From Urophycis tenuis (lineage: Eukaryota > Chordata > Actinopteri > Gadiformes > Phycidae): 64,000 nucleotides of DNA. Position numbers and translations under genes: made by a program. The notes under the pieces are model-generated. The model saw only the letters and a list, made by a program, of their open reading frames with translations. It was not told where the DNA came from and searched no databases. Positions 25,264 to 39,728 of the stretch are shown here, one piece after another (the first letter of the stretch is position 1; every line of letters starts with the position of its first letter). The stretch is from contig JAXIVH010000175.1 of assembly GCA_036785325.1 (NCBI GenBank), forward strand, positions 1 through 64,000, written 5' to 3'.

Positions 25264-27588
25264 CGCGCATTTTCCCCCGAACCACGTCCATCGCATCTCC
25301 TTGTCTTGCGTGGCGGCTGTTCCTCCAGCCAGGCGGTCCCACATGGTAAACCTGGCCCGGTCCACTTCTAAAAATAACCTTCTCGGCCATCCCGGTCCAT
25401 CCTTATCCTCCTCCTCCTCCACCTCCTTCCTCTATCTCCGCCATGCGTTCACAGCGCTGTCTTGTTTCTTGTGCACTCTGCCGGGTTGCCACATTTCCGG
25501 GGTGCGGCGCATGATGGACGTTATGTACCCGTGTTCATTCAAAATGAATGGGTGTGCTGGGTCGGTCCTGGGGAATGTCTCGGCTGCCAATAGCTGATTT
25601 CCACCGTGAGAACACAGAACACATTAACGTTTGAATGTTCTAAGTAATTAAATAACTTGTTGGGTGTCAAGCGGTGAGGGGGGGGGTGACTTGTGTGAGA
25701 TTTAATGAACGGGTTTTACATAATTAATTGTTAATCAGTAAATGGTTAATTGGCGGCAACTTGCATTATTGGAAAATAGTACTTGAATGCGGCGAAACAA
25801 ATACAATTAAATATTAATTGTTCTGTTCGAAGGGGTGATGAGATTAATGTGTCCGTGTTGCGGAACTGCTCGGCCCCAAATTACCTCTTCTGTGCACTTT
25901 ACTTGCAAAAAAAAGGCCCTACATTTTCCTGTAATGGGCGTTAGAAAGGTCTTACAATGTCATAAATTCAACCCGCCTAAACTTGCGGATACCCTGTTTT
26001 TCTGCATTGCTTGGGACACACCGGGCCATTTAAATGCTAATCCTGGTCAACAGACTATTTACTTGCTATTAGCAGCTAATGGAGTTGTTGAGGTTTGCCT
26101 CTCTTTGGAAAAAAAAAAAAAAAAAAACTAGATGTTCTTGTTCTTTCAGGACATGGAAGGTGTGTGCGCGTGTGTGTCTGTGTGTGTGCGTGCGTGCGCC
26201 TGTGTGTGCGTGTGCGTGTGCACGCGTACGCCTGCAGAAAATTGCATTTTTCATCCCTGTTATTATTTGCAAGGAGTTTAACGATGTCTGGCTGTGCCAG
26301 CCTGTGTGGAATGGTACTTCACCGGTTAAACTACTAGACTTAATTGCGTATCACCTCATGTGGATCCTGAGTGGATTTCTTGGCGGTTTGTTGTCGTCAC
26401 CGACACAATGGGACCGAAGTTCTGCTTCGATGCATAACTGTCCCGGTTAAGCGGGGAATTCTAAGATTTGTTCTTCCTGTTTTGAAGTGATCCAGTCCCA
26501 ATCACTTGTCTTAAATGGGCCATCTGCACGAATCAGCGACCCCCTCTCGTTACTGACTCCTTTGGCTGCCTCCTTTGGCTGCTAAGTGAACTGCAGCGCA
26601 CTTCAGCTCAAGCACTCTGAGGTTGAGACAATAACATGATCTAATGCCATTTAATCACGCTTTAGTCATACATAAATGCTAGTTACAAACGAGCAATGGC
26701 TATAATTTACAGCTCTATATGCAAGAAACGAGTCCTGCGCCGTAGCCTTCTCGCTAACGGCAGCTAACGGTGCGCCGCCGGCGTTCTGCGGGGAGCCGTG
26801 GTGAAGTGGCGGTGGAGGACGGCACCGGGGACGGAGGGGATGGAGAGATTGTTGTTGCTGCTTGCTTTGTTAGCACATTGTTGACGGGTTTATCGCCGAC
26901 ATTAAACCATCGGCGGGGGCTACTCTGCATAAATCAATACCCCGCAACGGCGAAGGGAGCCAGTGGAGGATTGAGGAACCGGTTTGCATTCCGGACGCGA
27001 GTCTTCCATGTGTACACGTGTGCGCCGATCGCCGTCTCTCTCTCTCTCTCTCTTTCTAGTCTGTGCAGTATAGCGCCGTGCAAAAGCATGAGGCGCCCGG
27101 CAGAAAACGCATTGCTAACTTGAGCTCCTAGAGCCTTCTCTCTGGTCTCAGAAGCGTGCATGCATTTGTGCATGTGTGCACTCGTGTGCGTGTGTGCGTG
27201 TGTGTGTGTGTGTGTGTGTGCAGACGTGTGCGTGCAGGCGTGTGTGTGTGTGCATGCGGGTGTTTGAAGCCTTAACGGGGATGGAGACAAAGGGCTGGTG
27301 TCTCCATTGAAGCACAGGATGATCTTCTGCTGAAGGCATCTCCTGCATCAAAGAGCCCCGGGAAGGGGAGCGGTGCATCAGCCTCACGCTGTGCATACAG
27401 AGTGTGTGTGTGTGTGTGTGAGGGTGTAGATGTGAACTTATTACTACTGTACTTATACCTTTCCATACGGCTGTGTAGAGCACAAGGCCCTACCTTGAAA
27501 CCCAGTCACGTTCGACGGGGAGAAAAAAAAAAAACACATTCCCTTTGCAAACCCACGCACTCCACCTTACCATCTCACATACCATTTT

Positions 27589-27744
<156 letters not shown>

Positions 27745-28784
27745 TCCCTGGAGAGCGCGTATGTGGAGATGAATCCTTTGTACCCGCACATCTCCCGCGC
27801 CGCGTCTAAATAATCCACTTCCTGCGCCCTACCTACCCTTGTACAGGAAAGTTCCTGGAAGTGCACCAAGGTCAGTGGCAGCCGCAGAGGGTCTCCGTGG
27901 GGGCGGCGGGTGACTAACCCCAACCCACATGGGCCCCCTGGAGACTGTAACGCTAAGGCTAGGGTTTGGCTTTAAAAAGATGCAATGATGAGCATCCCGT
28001 GTGAGTCGAACCGTGACCGCCAGCCACACGCGTTGCACTTCCTCCGTCTTCGCCCCGCGGCCTTCCTCCGCGGTCACTCAGCCCGCTGGCGCCCCTCTGC
28101 GTTTCTTTCTCGTTTCCTTCTTGTTTTGCGGCCCCCTTGTGGTTTTTTTGCACCTTATTTCCGGCTCTTAACCCGAACCCTAGACCTGAACCCTGATGGT
28201 CAGTCAGCCTAATCATTGCACAAGTCTCAGCACTTCTTTGGGTCTTACACATAATGGTACACACAGACCTGGGACCTGCGGTAACGGGAACCGTGTTGAC
28301 GGTAATGGGAACCCGACCCAGACCCCAGATTTGACCATAACAGCCCGTCCATGCCCCGATTCGGGTCCCACAGACCCGTGAGGAGCTCTACCTCGCGCCA
28401 CTGCAGAGGAAAACAGGCCTTCTGCACCCCAGCCCCCCACCCCCCCCCCCCCCATCACCCCCTTCCCTACTCCTCCACATGCAGAGATTTGCTCAGCCAC
28501 TTGTGCAGTCACTCCGCCAGCCGCCACTGACGTCTTTCCCGTGTATTTGTGGAGACGGACGGTGTTGACCGACGTCCCTCGGAACGCGGTGCGAAAGCGC
28601 TCTGCGTGGCAGCATCTGCCTCGTGTCTCTCCGCGCTGGTTTCTATGGACACAGCGCGAGGGTTTGGGATCCGTGAATGATTAATTTTGTTGTCAGTATC
28701 GCTGTCCATCTTGTATTAAGTAGACACGCTGCCATATATTTCAGATTTATGATTCACTATTTAGCGCTATTTACTATATCGGGG

Positions 28785-28962
28785 TTTAGCGGACGCCCTC
28801 ATCCACAGTGACTTGAAGTGAATCATGTTCAGCTACGTGTCATTACTGAGGAGCTGTCGGGGTATCTTGCTAAAGCACACCTGCAGGTAGCCTGCCAACA
28901 TCGCGGGGGTTTGAACTCGGGACACCCTACAGTCGGGAGTCAAAGCACACACCCTAACCCGG
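28785..28962 (-). mobile_element. tRNA-derived SINE, antisense, abutting an snd1 exon
   Basis: On the plus strand it starts with the reverse complement of the fish SINE tail (TTTAGCGGACGCCCTCATCC), and near the other end it has the reverse complement of a B box (GGGTTTGAACTCGGG). Its tRNA-like head ends about 34 nt before the snd1 exon at 28996. The head's antisense CCCTAACCC lies at the right distance to act as the branch point. This SINE differs from the 9.2/29.7 kb family. Confidence 0.8.
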
Positions 28963-28995
28963 ACTCTCTCTCCTCTCTGTTTCCCGCCCGGCCAG

Positions 28996-29105
28996 GCATC
29001 GAGTGTCCACGCGGCTCCAGGAACACACCCGGGGGCATGCAGACAGCAGAGCCCTTCAGCGATGAGGCCATGCTGTTCACCAGAGAGCTGGTGCTGCAGA
29101 GAGAG
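28996..29105 (+). CDS. snd1: snd1 internal exon (SN5 N-terminal half continued)
   Basis: Two bases complete the Gly codon, then 36 codons from IECPRGSRNTPGGMQ to LFTRELVLQRE, matching vertebrate SND1. The borders are GGCCAG (ends 28995) and donor GTGAGT (29106). It is 110 nt, exits in phase 0 and is intact. It differs from human mainly around SRNTPGGMQTAEPFSDEAM. The next exon of the family, which leads into the Tudor domain, was not found downstream, so this is the last snd1 exon in the window and lrrc4 lies in the following intron. Confidence 0.97.
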
Positions 29106-29135
29106 GTGAGTCTCACCGAAGGCAGTATCCTCTCT

Positions 29136-29282
<147 letters not shown>

Positions 29283-29703
29283 ACAATGTTTTTTTGGGGG
29301 GGGGGCACATGACATTCCGCGCAACTTTCGCTGTGATCCGCGTTCTCCTGCGTTCTCTGCCTTTTGTTGAGATAAGATAAGATAAGAGCTGCCAGGGCTT
29401 GACGGCGGTTTGCCATTAGTTTAAGCCGTCACCGGCGGGCGCTTGTGTCCCCACTCGTCATCCGTCAGTCCTGCCTGTTTGTGTACAGACACGCCCACTA
29501 GAGCATCACCATGCCTAGTCAGAGGAATGGACCCGGAGGGCGTGGACGGCCAACTTGTTGTCCGCGGCAGCGAGCTAAGGGTCCCCCCCCCCCCCCCCCC
29601 CCCTCCTCTCCTCGGGGCCCGCCCCCCGAAGCCATCGATCACGCCCTCACTGCTCCCAGCCAATGAGCAGAGCTCAGAGACGCTCCTCGTCCAGGTTCAC
29701 TGT

Positions 29704-29979
29704 GGGCAGCCGCGGCCTACTGGTTAGGGCTTCGGACTTGTAACCGGAGGGTTGCCGGTTCGAACCCCGACCAGTAGAACGGCTGAAGTGCCCTTGAGCA
29801 AGGCACCTAACCCCTCACTGCTCCCCCAGCGCCGCTGTAGCAGGCAGCTCACTGCGTCGGATTAGTGTGTGCTCACCTCACTGTGTGATCACTGTGTGCT
29901 GAGTGTGTTTCACTAATTTACGCATTGGGATAAATGCAGAGACCAAATTTCCCTCACGGGATCAAAAGAGTATATATAC
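29704..29979 (+). mobile_element. tRNA-derived SINE, sense
   Basis: Starts GGGCAGCCGCGGCCTACTGG, has a B box GGTTCGAACCCC, the body TGCCCTTGAGCAAGGCACCT, and ends CAAATTTCCCTCACGGGATC followed by a short TA-rich end. It is the same family as the antisense copy at 9207-9483, so the two form a widely spaced inverted pair around four snd1 exons. Confidence 0.9.
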
Positions 29980-30713
29980 TGCAGACTAGTTGAACATAAA
30001 GGCACACGGTGTGTGATTTGCCGTCGAGCCGGTCCTTAAATGGCTCGTGCCCAGGTTTTTTTTTCCCCCTCATTGACCAAACGGTCGAATGTATAAACAA
30101 TGAGTCACGTTGATAATGAGACTAAATTCATACAGTCGGCGGGGGGGGGAACAATGTGCAAACGGCACATTTATTTTTTTGTGTGTCAATCCGTTTCCTC
30201 TGTGCGTCCCGTCTCCCGCTACGCTTTTATAGGAATTCTCAGGGCCCATTCGATCAAACGGGACCAATGGGGCTTTGGGGGGGAAAAAGACTGTGCGTGT
30301 CCGCCACATGCGTCCATTCACATGGAAATGCTGTTAAATACAGCAATGCACGGGCCGGCGGCACAATGGAGCCGAGCTGCAAGTCGCAGTTTATCTCGCC
30401 AGCGCGCGCCCCCCCCCCCCCACCACTCTCCTCTCCTCTCGAAAAGCATGCATGTCGCATTATCGTTATTTGCTTTCCTGTGTTGGGCAGCGCTGTTCTT
30501 GTCTTTTAATTGTTTTGCGGATGCATCCTCGAGGACAAACCGGCTGTTGGAGGTGCCTGTTTGTGCTGCCAAAGCCTCACAGTGAACACATTGACCCCCT
30601 CTCCCCGACAAATGTTGAATGGCCGTGAATGCACACACCGTACCCGTGATTCACTCTGCCGGCGACGGCCGACGGCCTCACCTGATTGGTTCAGACCCCT
30701 GCTTTTACCGCTG

Positions 30714-30715
<2 letters not shown>

Positions 30716-30760
<45 letters not shown>

Positions 30761-30764
30761 ACAC
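30716..30764. repeat. (AC)n microsatellite
   Basis: About 22 AC units with minor interruption. Confidence 0.95.
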
Positions 30765-31446
30765 CCGTCGATGAATACTCAATTAAACACCTCGCGCACG
30801 TTCTCTCCTCTTTGTATTTGTCACGCGCGCGCCCCATGCATGTGCGTGTGCATGTGTGCGCGTTTCACAAACGCACATACAATCATGTACAGTAAGTTTC
30901 CACAAAGTGCACACTTTATTATAGCCCTGTCCTGCCAACAATGTGAACCGTGTTGGCAGCATCAGCAGTTTGCGCCGCGCCACGTGGGTGTGGAGCCTGC
31001 AAGATGGATTCATTTAATAAAGCCTGCGTCCGGCGCCGAAGCCGGCTGGATGACTGTATTTCTGGCCATGTCTGACGCACCTCGCATACTAATAATGGCT
31101 GACGACGTGTGCAGATACGAAGCCAACGCTACGCTTTCTCGCACAAGCACACACACACACACACACAGACACGCACACACACACACGCACACACACAAAC
31201 GTCTGCAACTATGCGTTTGTGCGTGTGTGTGTGTGTGTACAGCCAAATGTCATTCTTCCCAAAAGCGAAGCCCAAGTCGAGCTTTTGAATGTGAGGATTC
31301 ACGCGAGCGTTTCTCAGAGGCGGAACTCGCCCTGGTGTGGATGGGGAAATCATTGACAACGCTTTGAGTGACACGTCGTCGACCTCCTGCAGACCGGCAG
31401 AGCGTCGCGCCGACCTGAAACCGCTGAAAAAGATGGCCGCCCGCGC

Positions 31447-31478
<32 letters not shown>

Positions 31479-33897
31479 GCCCGCCCCGGCCACGGTTTCC
31501 GTGCTACAGACGAGAAATCTCACCGGCTAAAAAAAACAAAACACCCAAAAGCCCTCCGGCAGGTGCGCAGCGTCTGCTTCGGGAGGAGGGAAAGAGGCAG
31601 TTGTTCGCGTCCCGGGGAACAAATGAGAACACCGGGCTCCCATTGGTTTATTGCTCCCCATCAGGGTGACATTAGGCGCTTGATTCGCCCACGAATGGGC
31701 CATTTAATTACACAAGTTGTTTGTGCCCTTGAGTGAATGTCGCCGGCGAGCGCGGCGAGTGTCTAAATCGTCACGCACACGCCTGCGTAGACACGTGCTC
31801 ACACACACACACGCATGCACGTGCACACACACGCAGATCGTCATATCTCAGCGCTCTCTCTCTCTCTCTCCCCGGTCGTCTCCGGAAGGCTGCGGTATGT
31901 TTGATTAAGGTGGCCGAGTTTGCGTCGCCCGTCCCCGTTCACATTTTTTGGTGTCTCGGCTATAATTAGCCGCGGCGTTCTCCACGACTGCGGGCCGTGG
32001 CCTGGTTAACGGTGGGGGGTCTACCGCGGGGGGACTCAGGGGTGTGGCGTAGCGCGCTCCTTATCCCCTCCATCGGGCGCCGGTCTATTTCCTTGTTATT
32101 TTTGCTTTCTGTCGCTTATCTCTCTGCATCGCTCTCTCTCTCTCTCGCTCTCTCTCTCGCTCTCTCTCCGTCTCTCTCTCTCTCTCTCTCCCTCTGTCTC
32201 TGTCTCTATCTCTCGCTCTCGCTCTCTCTCCCCCCTTAATCCTCTCTCTCACGTCTTCCGTATTGCCCTGCGGTTTTAAATCTGTGACCGACACTTTCTG
32301 ACACCAAACCCCTCCTCCCTCTCCCCCTTTCTCCCCCCACCCCCCACCCCCCACCACCTCCCTTCCCTCCACTGTCTCTTCCCTCACCGCCACATGTCCA
32401 TCCCCCTCTGCCTCTCTCTGGACTGACACACGGGCATATCTTAATTTCTCCTGATGCAGTCACACATAATTAATCTGGCGTGCCGCGCGAGGAGAGGCCC
32501 CCACGATTTATTCAGTCTCTATTTATAAACCGATCTCTCGCTACCTTTCTCGCGTTCTCTCTCTCTCTCTCACTCTCACTCGCTGTTGTCTCTTTGTCTG
32601 TCTCTCGGTGTCTCCGACTCTGTGTCTCTGTGTCTCTCGCTCCCTCTCGAGGGTCATTTACTTCCTTGTGGATGATGACGTCAAGTTCAGCACACACATG
32701 TATGCATTCTCTCGCTCTCTCTCTGTCTGTCTCTCTCTGTCTCTCTCTCTTCATCTTTGAATAACACTGCTAAGTCTATTCCCAGCGTGCGTCCCAAACG
32801 GCATTCACTGCTCTGTGACAATCGTGTGTGTGCGTGTACGTGTGTGTGTGTGTGCGTGTGCGTGCGTGTGTGTGTGTGTGTCTCAGAAGTGTGTCCAACG
32901 CAGGTCCATAAATTCCTGAAAAAGACATCCACCTCTGTGTCGCAGGTTGTCAGTAATCTCACCCCACATTCTCCATCATCGGATCGGGCTTCGGTCCGCC
33001 CCCCCCCCCCCACAGAACGCCCAGAGCGCCCCAGTATTAGCTGTGGTTGCCGGGGGGCGATGGCCGCCATTCCCCTTCAAACCGTGACAGTGTCGTGGTC
33101 ATTTTCGGAACATCGCGTCACACTTCAGTGTTGGAGTCGCCTGCTTGTATGGAGTGGATGTTCCGATGGTATTCCCGGCCGTCTCTCGCTGTAGATGACT
33201 GCATGCGTGAGTGAGTTTGAACGAAGGATGGAGGACAAGGTCGACATTAGCAGGTTCAAGGGTCAGGCGTCTGCGGGGGGGGGGGGGAAAGGATTTTGGC
33301 AGTGAAAGCGCACACACCCGCACATTTATCTCCAGTGGGACAATGAAAATTGTGCTTGTCTTTTGTATTTTTTTTTTTTTAGGGGGGGGGGGGGTGCTAC
33401 AAAAACAGACCCTTTTTTTCTTTTCTTTTTTTACCAGAGAGTTCATTGTCTCGCTCATCTGAGGTTGCGGTAATAAATGAACACGGTTCCCACTCTGGCA
33501 AAAAATAATCCGCAGCGTTACTCATTGGTATTACTCATTATATTTTTCAAGGGATTGCGTCACCCCCGCGGAGTGAACTTGAAAGCGAACCGGCAAATTA
33601 CCGGCGCTACCTGCTAATTTTGGGACTCCCGCGTGTCTCTGGTGCCCCCCTGGCGCTGTCTGAAGCTCCGCCCCCACCCCCACCCCCCCCGCGTGACACT
33701 CTGGGGGGCCGGCGCCGCTGTGTGTTTTTTTGACCCCTTAAGAGACGGGAGCGGGCGGTTCCGCCATCTCGCCTCCGGCCCGAAGGCGGGGGAAGGTCGT
33801 CCTCCGGAACCAGGTGTTGAGAGGGTTGCCCCGGGCGACCTGTGCTTGACCGCCAGTCCTGTTGACCTCCATCTTGAGTGTGAGGTGGTCACCGCGT

Positions 33898-33929
<32 letters not shown>

Positions 33930-34219
33930 CCACCTCGCTCCTTTTTTTTTTCCTCTTTTGGGTCGCTTTCCCTGTCTCGGTACACGCCCAAAACCGCTTC
34001 CTGATTCTTTTATTTTTACTCCTGTGTGTGTGCGTGTGTGTGTGTTCCCTCGTCACCGTTTTTCCAAGTGACAGCCGTTGCTCCTGGAATAGACCTGGGC
34101 CGTGACAGAGGAGACATAGGTTACCATGCATCCACCGCACCCCTCAGAGTCTTGAGAGCTCAGGTGTGGAGGGGTCGCACCCGCTCTCTCCGTCTCACTC
34201 TCTCTTTTACTCCAGGGGG

Positions 34220-34273
34220 GTGAGTGTGCGTGTGTGCGTGTGTGCGTGTGTGCGTGTGTGCGTGTGTGCGTGT

Positions 34274-34320
<47 letters not shown>

Positions 34321-34338
34321 CGTGCGTGCGCGTGTGCA
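34220..34338. repeat. (GT)n / GTGTGC compound repeat
   Basis: GTGTGC variants followed by pure GT and a GTGC tail. Confidence 0.95.
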
Positions 34339-36017
34339 TGAACGTACCACACGTGCTGGTGGGCGATGCGCTCCATGAGGATGTCTGACTAGTCAGGTCG
34401 ATGACTCACCCTCTTCCTCCCCCCCCCACCCCCCGGCCTGCCCCTTCTAGTTTGGAGGAGGCTTTATTTCTGAGGGGGGTGGGGTGGGTTGGGGTTGGTA
34501 AGGGTTAATAACTGTTCTCTTTAGTTAGCGTGCTAATGAATTAATGTCTGCCGCACCCCCCCCCCCCCCCCCCCTGAGTCAGAGCGGGGGGGCGTTCTCC
34601 TCTCCATAGTGGCCTCTCCGTCGTGTGCCTGTGTATTGTGTACAGTAAGACTTGCATGATATGGCCCCAAAGAAAGGTCTGACACGCCAAAATGTGTGGA
34701 CAGATTCATATTTATATACACTATGTAATTACAGGGACCGTATAGCTCCAGTGTTAGGTTGACTGGCACCACATGGCGGACATTTCAATGTATCCACGCA
34801 AAACCCATGGACACATTGTCACACGCAGACATAATTCTAGCGTGGGTGAATTGTCTGGTGTCACGTGTCACGTAAGCTGTCACAGTGAACGGTGTACAAA
34901 CATTGTCATTCGTATACGTGGACGTCGTGGTGTGTGTGTGTGCGTGTCTCGCCGCGGCTCGGGCGCGAGGCCGCGGGTTCGCCGCTCGCCGTCAGTTGGT
35001 ATTTCCCAGCGGCGCCGGGGATGATGACGACGTGGGCGTCGAACCGTCGGCGCGGCCGGACGCGCATCTGCAAGTCTGCAAGTCACGGCGAAAAAAACCA
35101 AAGGACGCGCTCGCAATCGCACACCTCTGTGAATATTAGCTAAAATATTACCTGAGGGGGGAGGGGGAATTGACGCACTTTGTTTTGAAATCAAATGTTT
35201 CACGGACGCGCTGCTTCTGTGCCGGCGCCTCGCCGGCACTTTGGAAGGCGTCGCCGCGCCGCGATGTCCCGCAACTTTTCTTGCAATCCTAAACGGCCCC
35301 ACGCTGCGCTTTTGTGTATTTATTTTTATTTTTTGGGTGTTTTTTTTGTATTATTTTCCCCTCAGCGGTAATGCGGCCGCCTCATTCATCACTCTCTCTC
35401 TCTCTCTCTCTCACGCGGGCGGGCGCTGCATCTGCTTAACATTTCCCCGTCGCGGTGCATTGTTCTGTCCCGTCTGGGAAAACAACACTGTCAACATTGA
35501 GGAAGAAACACAACAAAAAAAAAAATACCACAAAAAAAAAAAAAAAAAGGAAGACGATCACAAGCCGGAGATGAAATATCAGCTCGTCTGCTCGTCCCTA
35601 GCCATCCTCTCGTTTGGTCGACGCCAGTCCGACGAGAGATGTGTTGTGGGCATTCGGTGCACGTGTGTGGACATAAGATGGGTTCCTCAAGCATTTCATT
35701 TCATTCGCCCCCCCTTGCCCCACACACACACACTGGCTCTAAATGGCTTCATTTTGGCCTCTCGTGGCCCTCTGGGACAGCAGGGGGTTTCGCCGCAGCC
35801 TTCCTGCCAGAGCATTGATTTCCGATCACGGCGGTGTTGTTTTGGTCCAACGGCACGATTACACAAAGTCTCGGACACCCTCCCCTCTCGTCCTCCTCCC
35901 GTCTCTCTCTCCATGCCTTCGTCTTAGTCGTTGTTTATTTCCTCACCGTTGTTTTATCCTCTCCCACAACGTACATTAGGACAAAATCAAGGTTTAGCAT
36001 CTCATGCATAATGCACA

Positions 36018-36114
36018 GCTCTCTGTCTCTCTCTCTCTGTCTCTGTCTCTCTTTCTCTGTCTCTGTCTCCGTCTCTCTCTCTATGTCTCTCTCTCTCTGG
36101 CTCTCTCTGGCTCT

Positions 36115-36152
<38 letters not shown>

Positions 36153-36170
36153 CTCGCTCTCACTCTCGTC
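36018..36170. repeat. CT-rich compound microsatellite
   Basis: CTCTGT and CTCTGG variants leading into pure (CT)n. Confidence 0.95.
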
Positions 36171-37624
36171 AACCTAAAAACAACATGGCGACATGCTGTG
36201 GGTGATGGTTGAACCGTCCCACAGGCCTCCACCCTGTAGTTAAGAACCAACCCCAATAGGAAAGATGAACCGCCCCCCCTCTCTCCGCCTCCCCCCCCCG
36301 GCACCTCGTCTTCTTTATAGCTGAAGCAGAACCCCCCCCCCCCCCATACTCCGGTATGGAGCACAGCACCAACAACTTGGGCCTCGACTCCATCCGTCAG
36401 CATGGCAGCGACAGTCGGCCGGTCGTCACTGTAAGGTCTGCGCGTGGCGCCGCGGCCAAAGCCGCCTGTAACCGGTTCCGGCGGTGATTACTTGTGTAGA
36501 ACATCTGCACACACACACACACACACCGGTGAGCGGCTGTTTGTGGTTAATCCTCGTCACACCGTGGCGCCGCCGCCGCGGTGTGACTTTGTGTAATAAC
36601 CGAGCGAGCCCCCCACCCCCCACCCCAAAGCCCTGTATTGTGTTTCCATCCCATTGGAAGCGGCGACTCCGCGCTCCGTCACCATTCAGAGCGTCATTAC
36701 CGCGGGGTTGTTGTTTTGGTGTTTGTTTTTTTTTTGTTTCCAAGGGGCTCGACGCTCCCCCCTGTGTGAAATTAAAACGTAACGGTTGCATCGCGGAAGA
36801 AAGCGCTCGGATGTGAGAGAGAGAAAAAAAAAAGTCTTAATTAGAAAATCGCGGCGTCATATTCTCATAACGTTTCTGAGGCCTCTTTTCGATATTAGTC
36901 GAGTACTGATTACATATTAGGTTTGTGTGTGTGTGTGTGTGTGTGTGTGTTTTGTATTTTCAATATAAGTTCTGCACTTCATCGTCTCCCCCCCCCCCCC
37001 CCCCCCCCGAGGGGGGAGGAGAGAGTTACAGCCTCAGTTGAATCAGTCGTGCCCGAGAAGAGCTCCAGATAGACCTGTGTGTACAGATATATAGCGCGGG
37101 GAAGAAATGAGACGGACCTGTGCACTGCTTTATCAGACAAGCTAGTTTACGAGGATGACCTTGTGTGTGTGTGCGCGCGCGTGTGTGTGTGTGTAGGTGT
37201 GTACCATGAATTGGCATTTTCACTGTCCGTACTGATAATCAGACACTGCACATGGGTGTGCGCGCACACGCACACAGAGACGCACGCATGCATCCAAGCA
37301 CGCACACACGCACACAGACGCACGCACACGCACACAGCAAAATCCGGTTATTCCTCCACAGCCCTTTCAAGGACACTGCAGCAGCCCCCTCCGTATGGCT
37401 GCCATGATGCAGGCGTGATCTGACATCGCTACATGCTCTGACACTGTGGCACACCCGCACTGTGAAGCCTGAACTCTTCAGTGCTCTGACACCCCTACAC
37501 CACTCCCCTGATTCCGGGGCCTAGACTCCAAACTTAGATTTAGTGGTTTGGTGGATTTAGCATGTGGTGCAGTGCGTGTGTGCGCGAGTGTGTGTGTGTG
37601 TGTGTGTTGTGCAGACGTCTATGT

Positions 37625-37628
<4 letters not shown>

Positions 37629-37696
<68 letters not shown>
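37629..37696. repeat. (AC)n microsatellite
   Basis: About 34 uninterrupted AC units. Confidence 0.97.
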
Positions 37697-37700
<4 letters not shown>

Positions 37701-38438
37701 ACACCCACGGCTATGGTATCATAAGATAGCAGGCAGTGTAGATAGCATGTGTTTCTTGAAGCAGACGATTCAGTTGTTGGTGTCTCATCTTAAATTTCGA
37801 TCCTGTACACGCACACCTCCTATGGTTTGCCCCTCCTCCGAACTCCCCCCCCCCCCCCCCCCCTTCGCCTTTCATCTTCACCCCTCCTATACACCATCCA
37901 TTTGAACCAAACGCTCGAAATACCCACTTTGGCTCGTGGGCTGTAACATCATGGCAGCCGGCCATGCTACGTCTGGGTCAATATATGTATTTACTTTTGT
38001 AATGAATGTCCCCTTCTCCTTCTCCCTCCTCCTCCCCTCCTCTTCTAATCTTTTCTCTGAGAGCACAGTCTCTCTCTCTCTTCGACTGTTTGACCTTCTG
38101 TTGTCTTTGCCGTTATCTTCCGTGGTATTTTGGGGCCACTTGATCTGTGTCGAGCCTTGTTGTGACATGTCTGGTGTTCCATGTCTATATCTGCGCCCCC
38201 GCCCCCCCCTCCCCATCCACCCTCCACCCACCAGCTTCCCCCTCCCTGTCTCTAAAGATGACTGTAAATGCTAGTCTGGTCTGTGTTGCTAAGTGACTGC
38301 AGCTCCGTCAGCCAAAGCCGAAAAATGCTCCTAGTGGTATATGTACACTCACTCAGTCAGTCAGTCACTCAGTCACTCGCTCAGTCACTCACCACAGGCA
38401 CGCGCGCACAGAAATGCCAAAATGGCTACCTTCTCATG

Positions 38439-38479
<41 letters not shown>

Positions 38480-39688
38480 TGCCCCACGGAGTGATCGAGT
38501 GGCACAGGTGTCCACGAAGTGTTGTGTGGAGAGGGAGACATTATATTTTTTTTATTCTCGCTGGGTCTCCTCAAGGGGAAACTAAATCATTAGTTTGTGG
38601 GATCTGACAGTTGATCGATACGTCCGATACGGGAGTTTATAATAGCTCGTCATCGATGCGGCATTTTGATTGAGAGCTATTAAGTGATGGCACCTCGCTC
38701 GTCTGTTTTTTTTTTTTTCCCTGGACGGCTCAAACGGGCATCCTCCTTAAATGTCCTGGCAGTACTTTGTTCGGCGTGGCACACCAGTAAAAATAGATGC
38801 TTCATTTAGACGTGTCCGTGTTGGACACGAAATGAAACCGTTTTTTTATTTATTTATTTTTAATTGAAACGGTGATAGGGGAGAACACAGACGCTACGTG
38901 TGGTTTTATAACCGTTTTGGTGAAGCGTGCGCGGGCGTGCGTGTTTGTGTGTGCATGTGCGTGCTGGTGCATGCGCGCGCACACACACACACACACACAC
39001 CAGGGCGCCCGTCAGACTCCGGCTGATGGTTCCCTTGACAACACGGAGGTTGCTACACACCAGCGTTGCGTCTGCGGTTCTCGTGAGTTGAGAGACAGAC
39101 GGACAGACGGACAAACTTGCAAATCAGCCTTTGGGATTTATATATTTATATATGTGGATCTATATATAGATCTACATACATGTGTTTAATGGTGTTTGTT
39201 CTCTCTCTCTCTCTCTCTCTCTTCACCTCGCCCACTCGCCCATCATCTCGAAACACAATTAAAATGGCCACCGATCAGAGCCGAGAAGAGGCCCCGCTGT
39301 ACACACGCTGGGTTGTGTGCACGCCGCCTCCCCTTGCTCGTACCCGACACTCGATTCATGTGTTGTGCATGCAGAGATGAAACTCCAGGGCTCTGGCCAA
39401 GTACACATTGTGTGCGCTGGATGAGGTCCAACATACCCTGCGCAGGGATAAACACGTCCCGAGCGTTATGCAAACGAGCCGAGGACACTTGACTCTCTAA
39501 TGTAATATATACCGGTTCTGTCATGCTGTGTCTGTGGCGTGCGCGTTGCCGTTCGCCTCCTTCTCCGTCTCCTCGGCTCTGCGTTCTCCACATCTCGTCG
39601 TCCTCCTCCTCCACTTCTTCATCTCCCCCGCGATTGACATCTCCACTTTTCTTTCGATTCAACCTCCACGCACATACACACACACACC

Positions 39689-39728
39689 ATATATATATAT
39701 ATATATATACTATATATATATATATATA
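39689..39728. repeat. (TA)n microsatellite, self-complementary
   Basis: Two TA runs separated by a single C, flanked by CA repeats. Self-pairing makes cruciforms and assembly errors likely. Confidence 0.9.
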
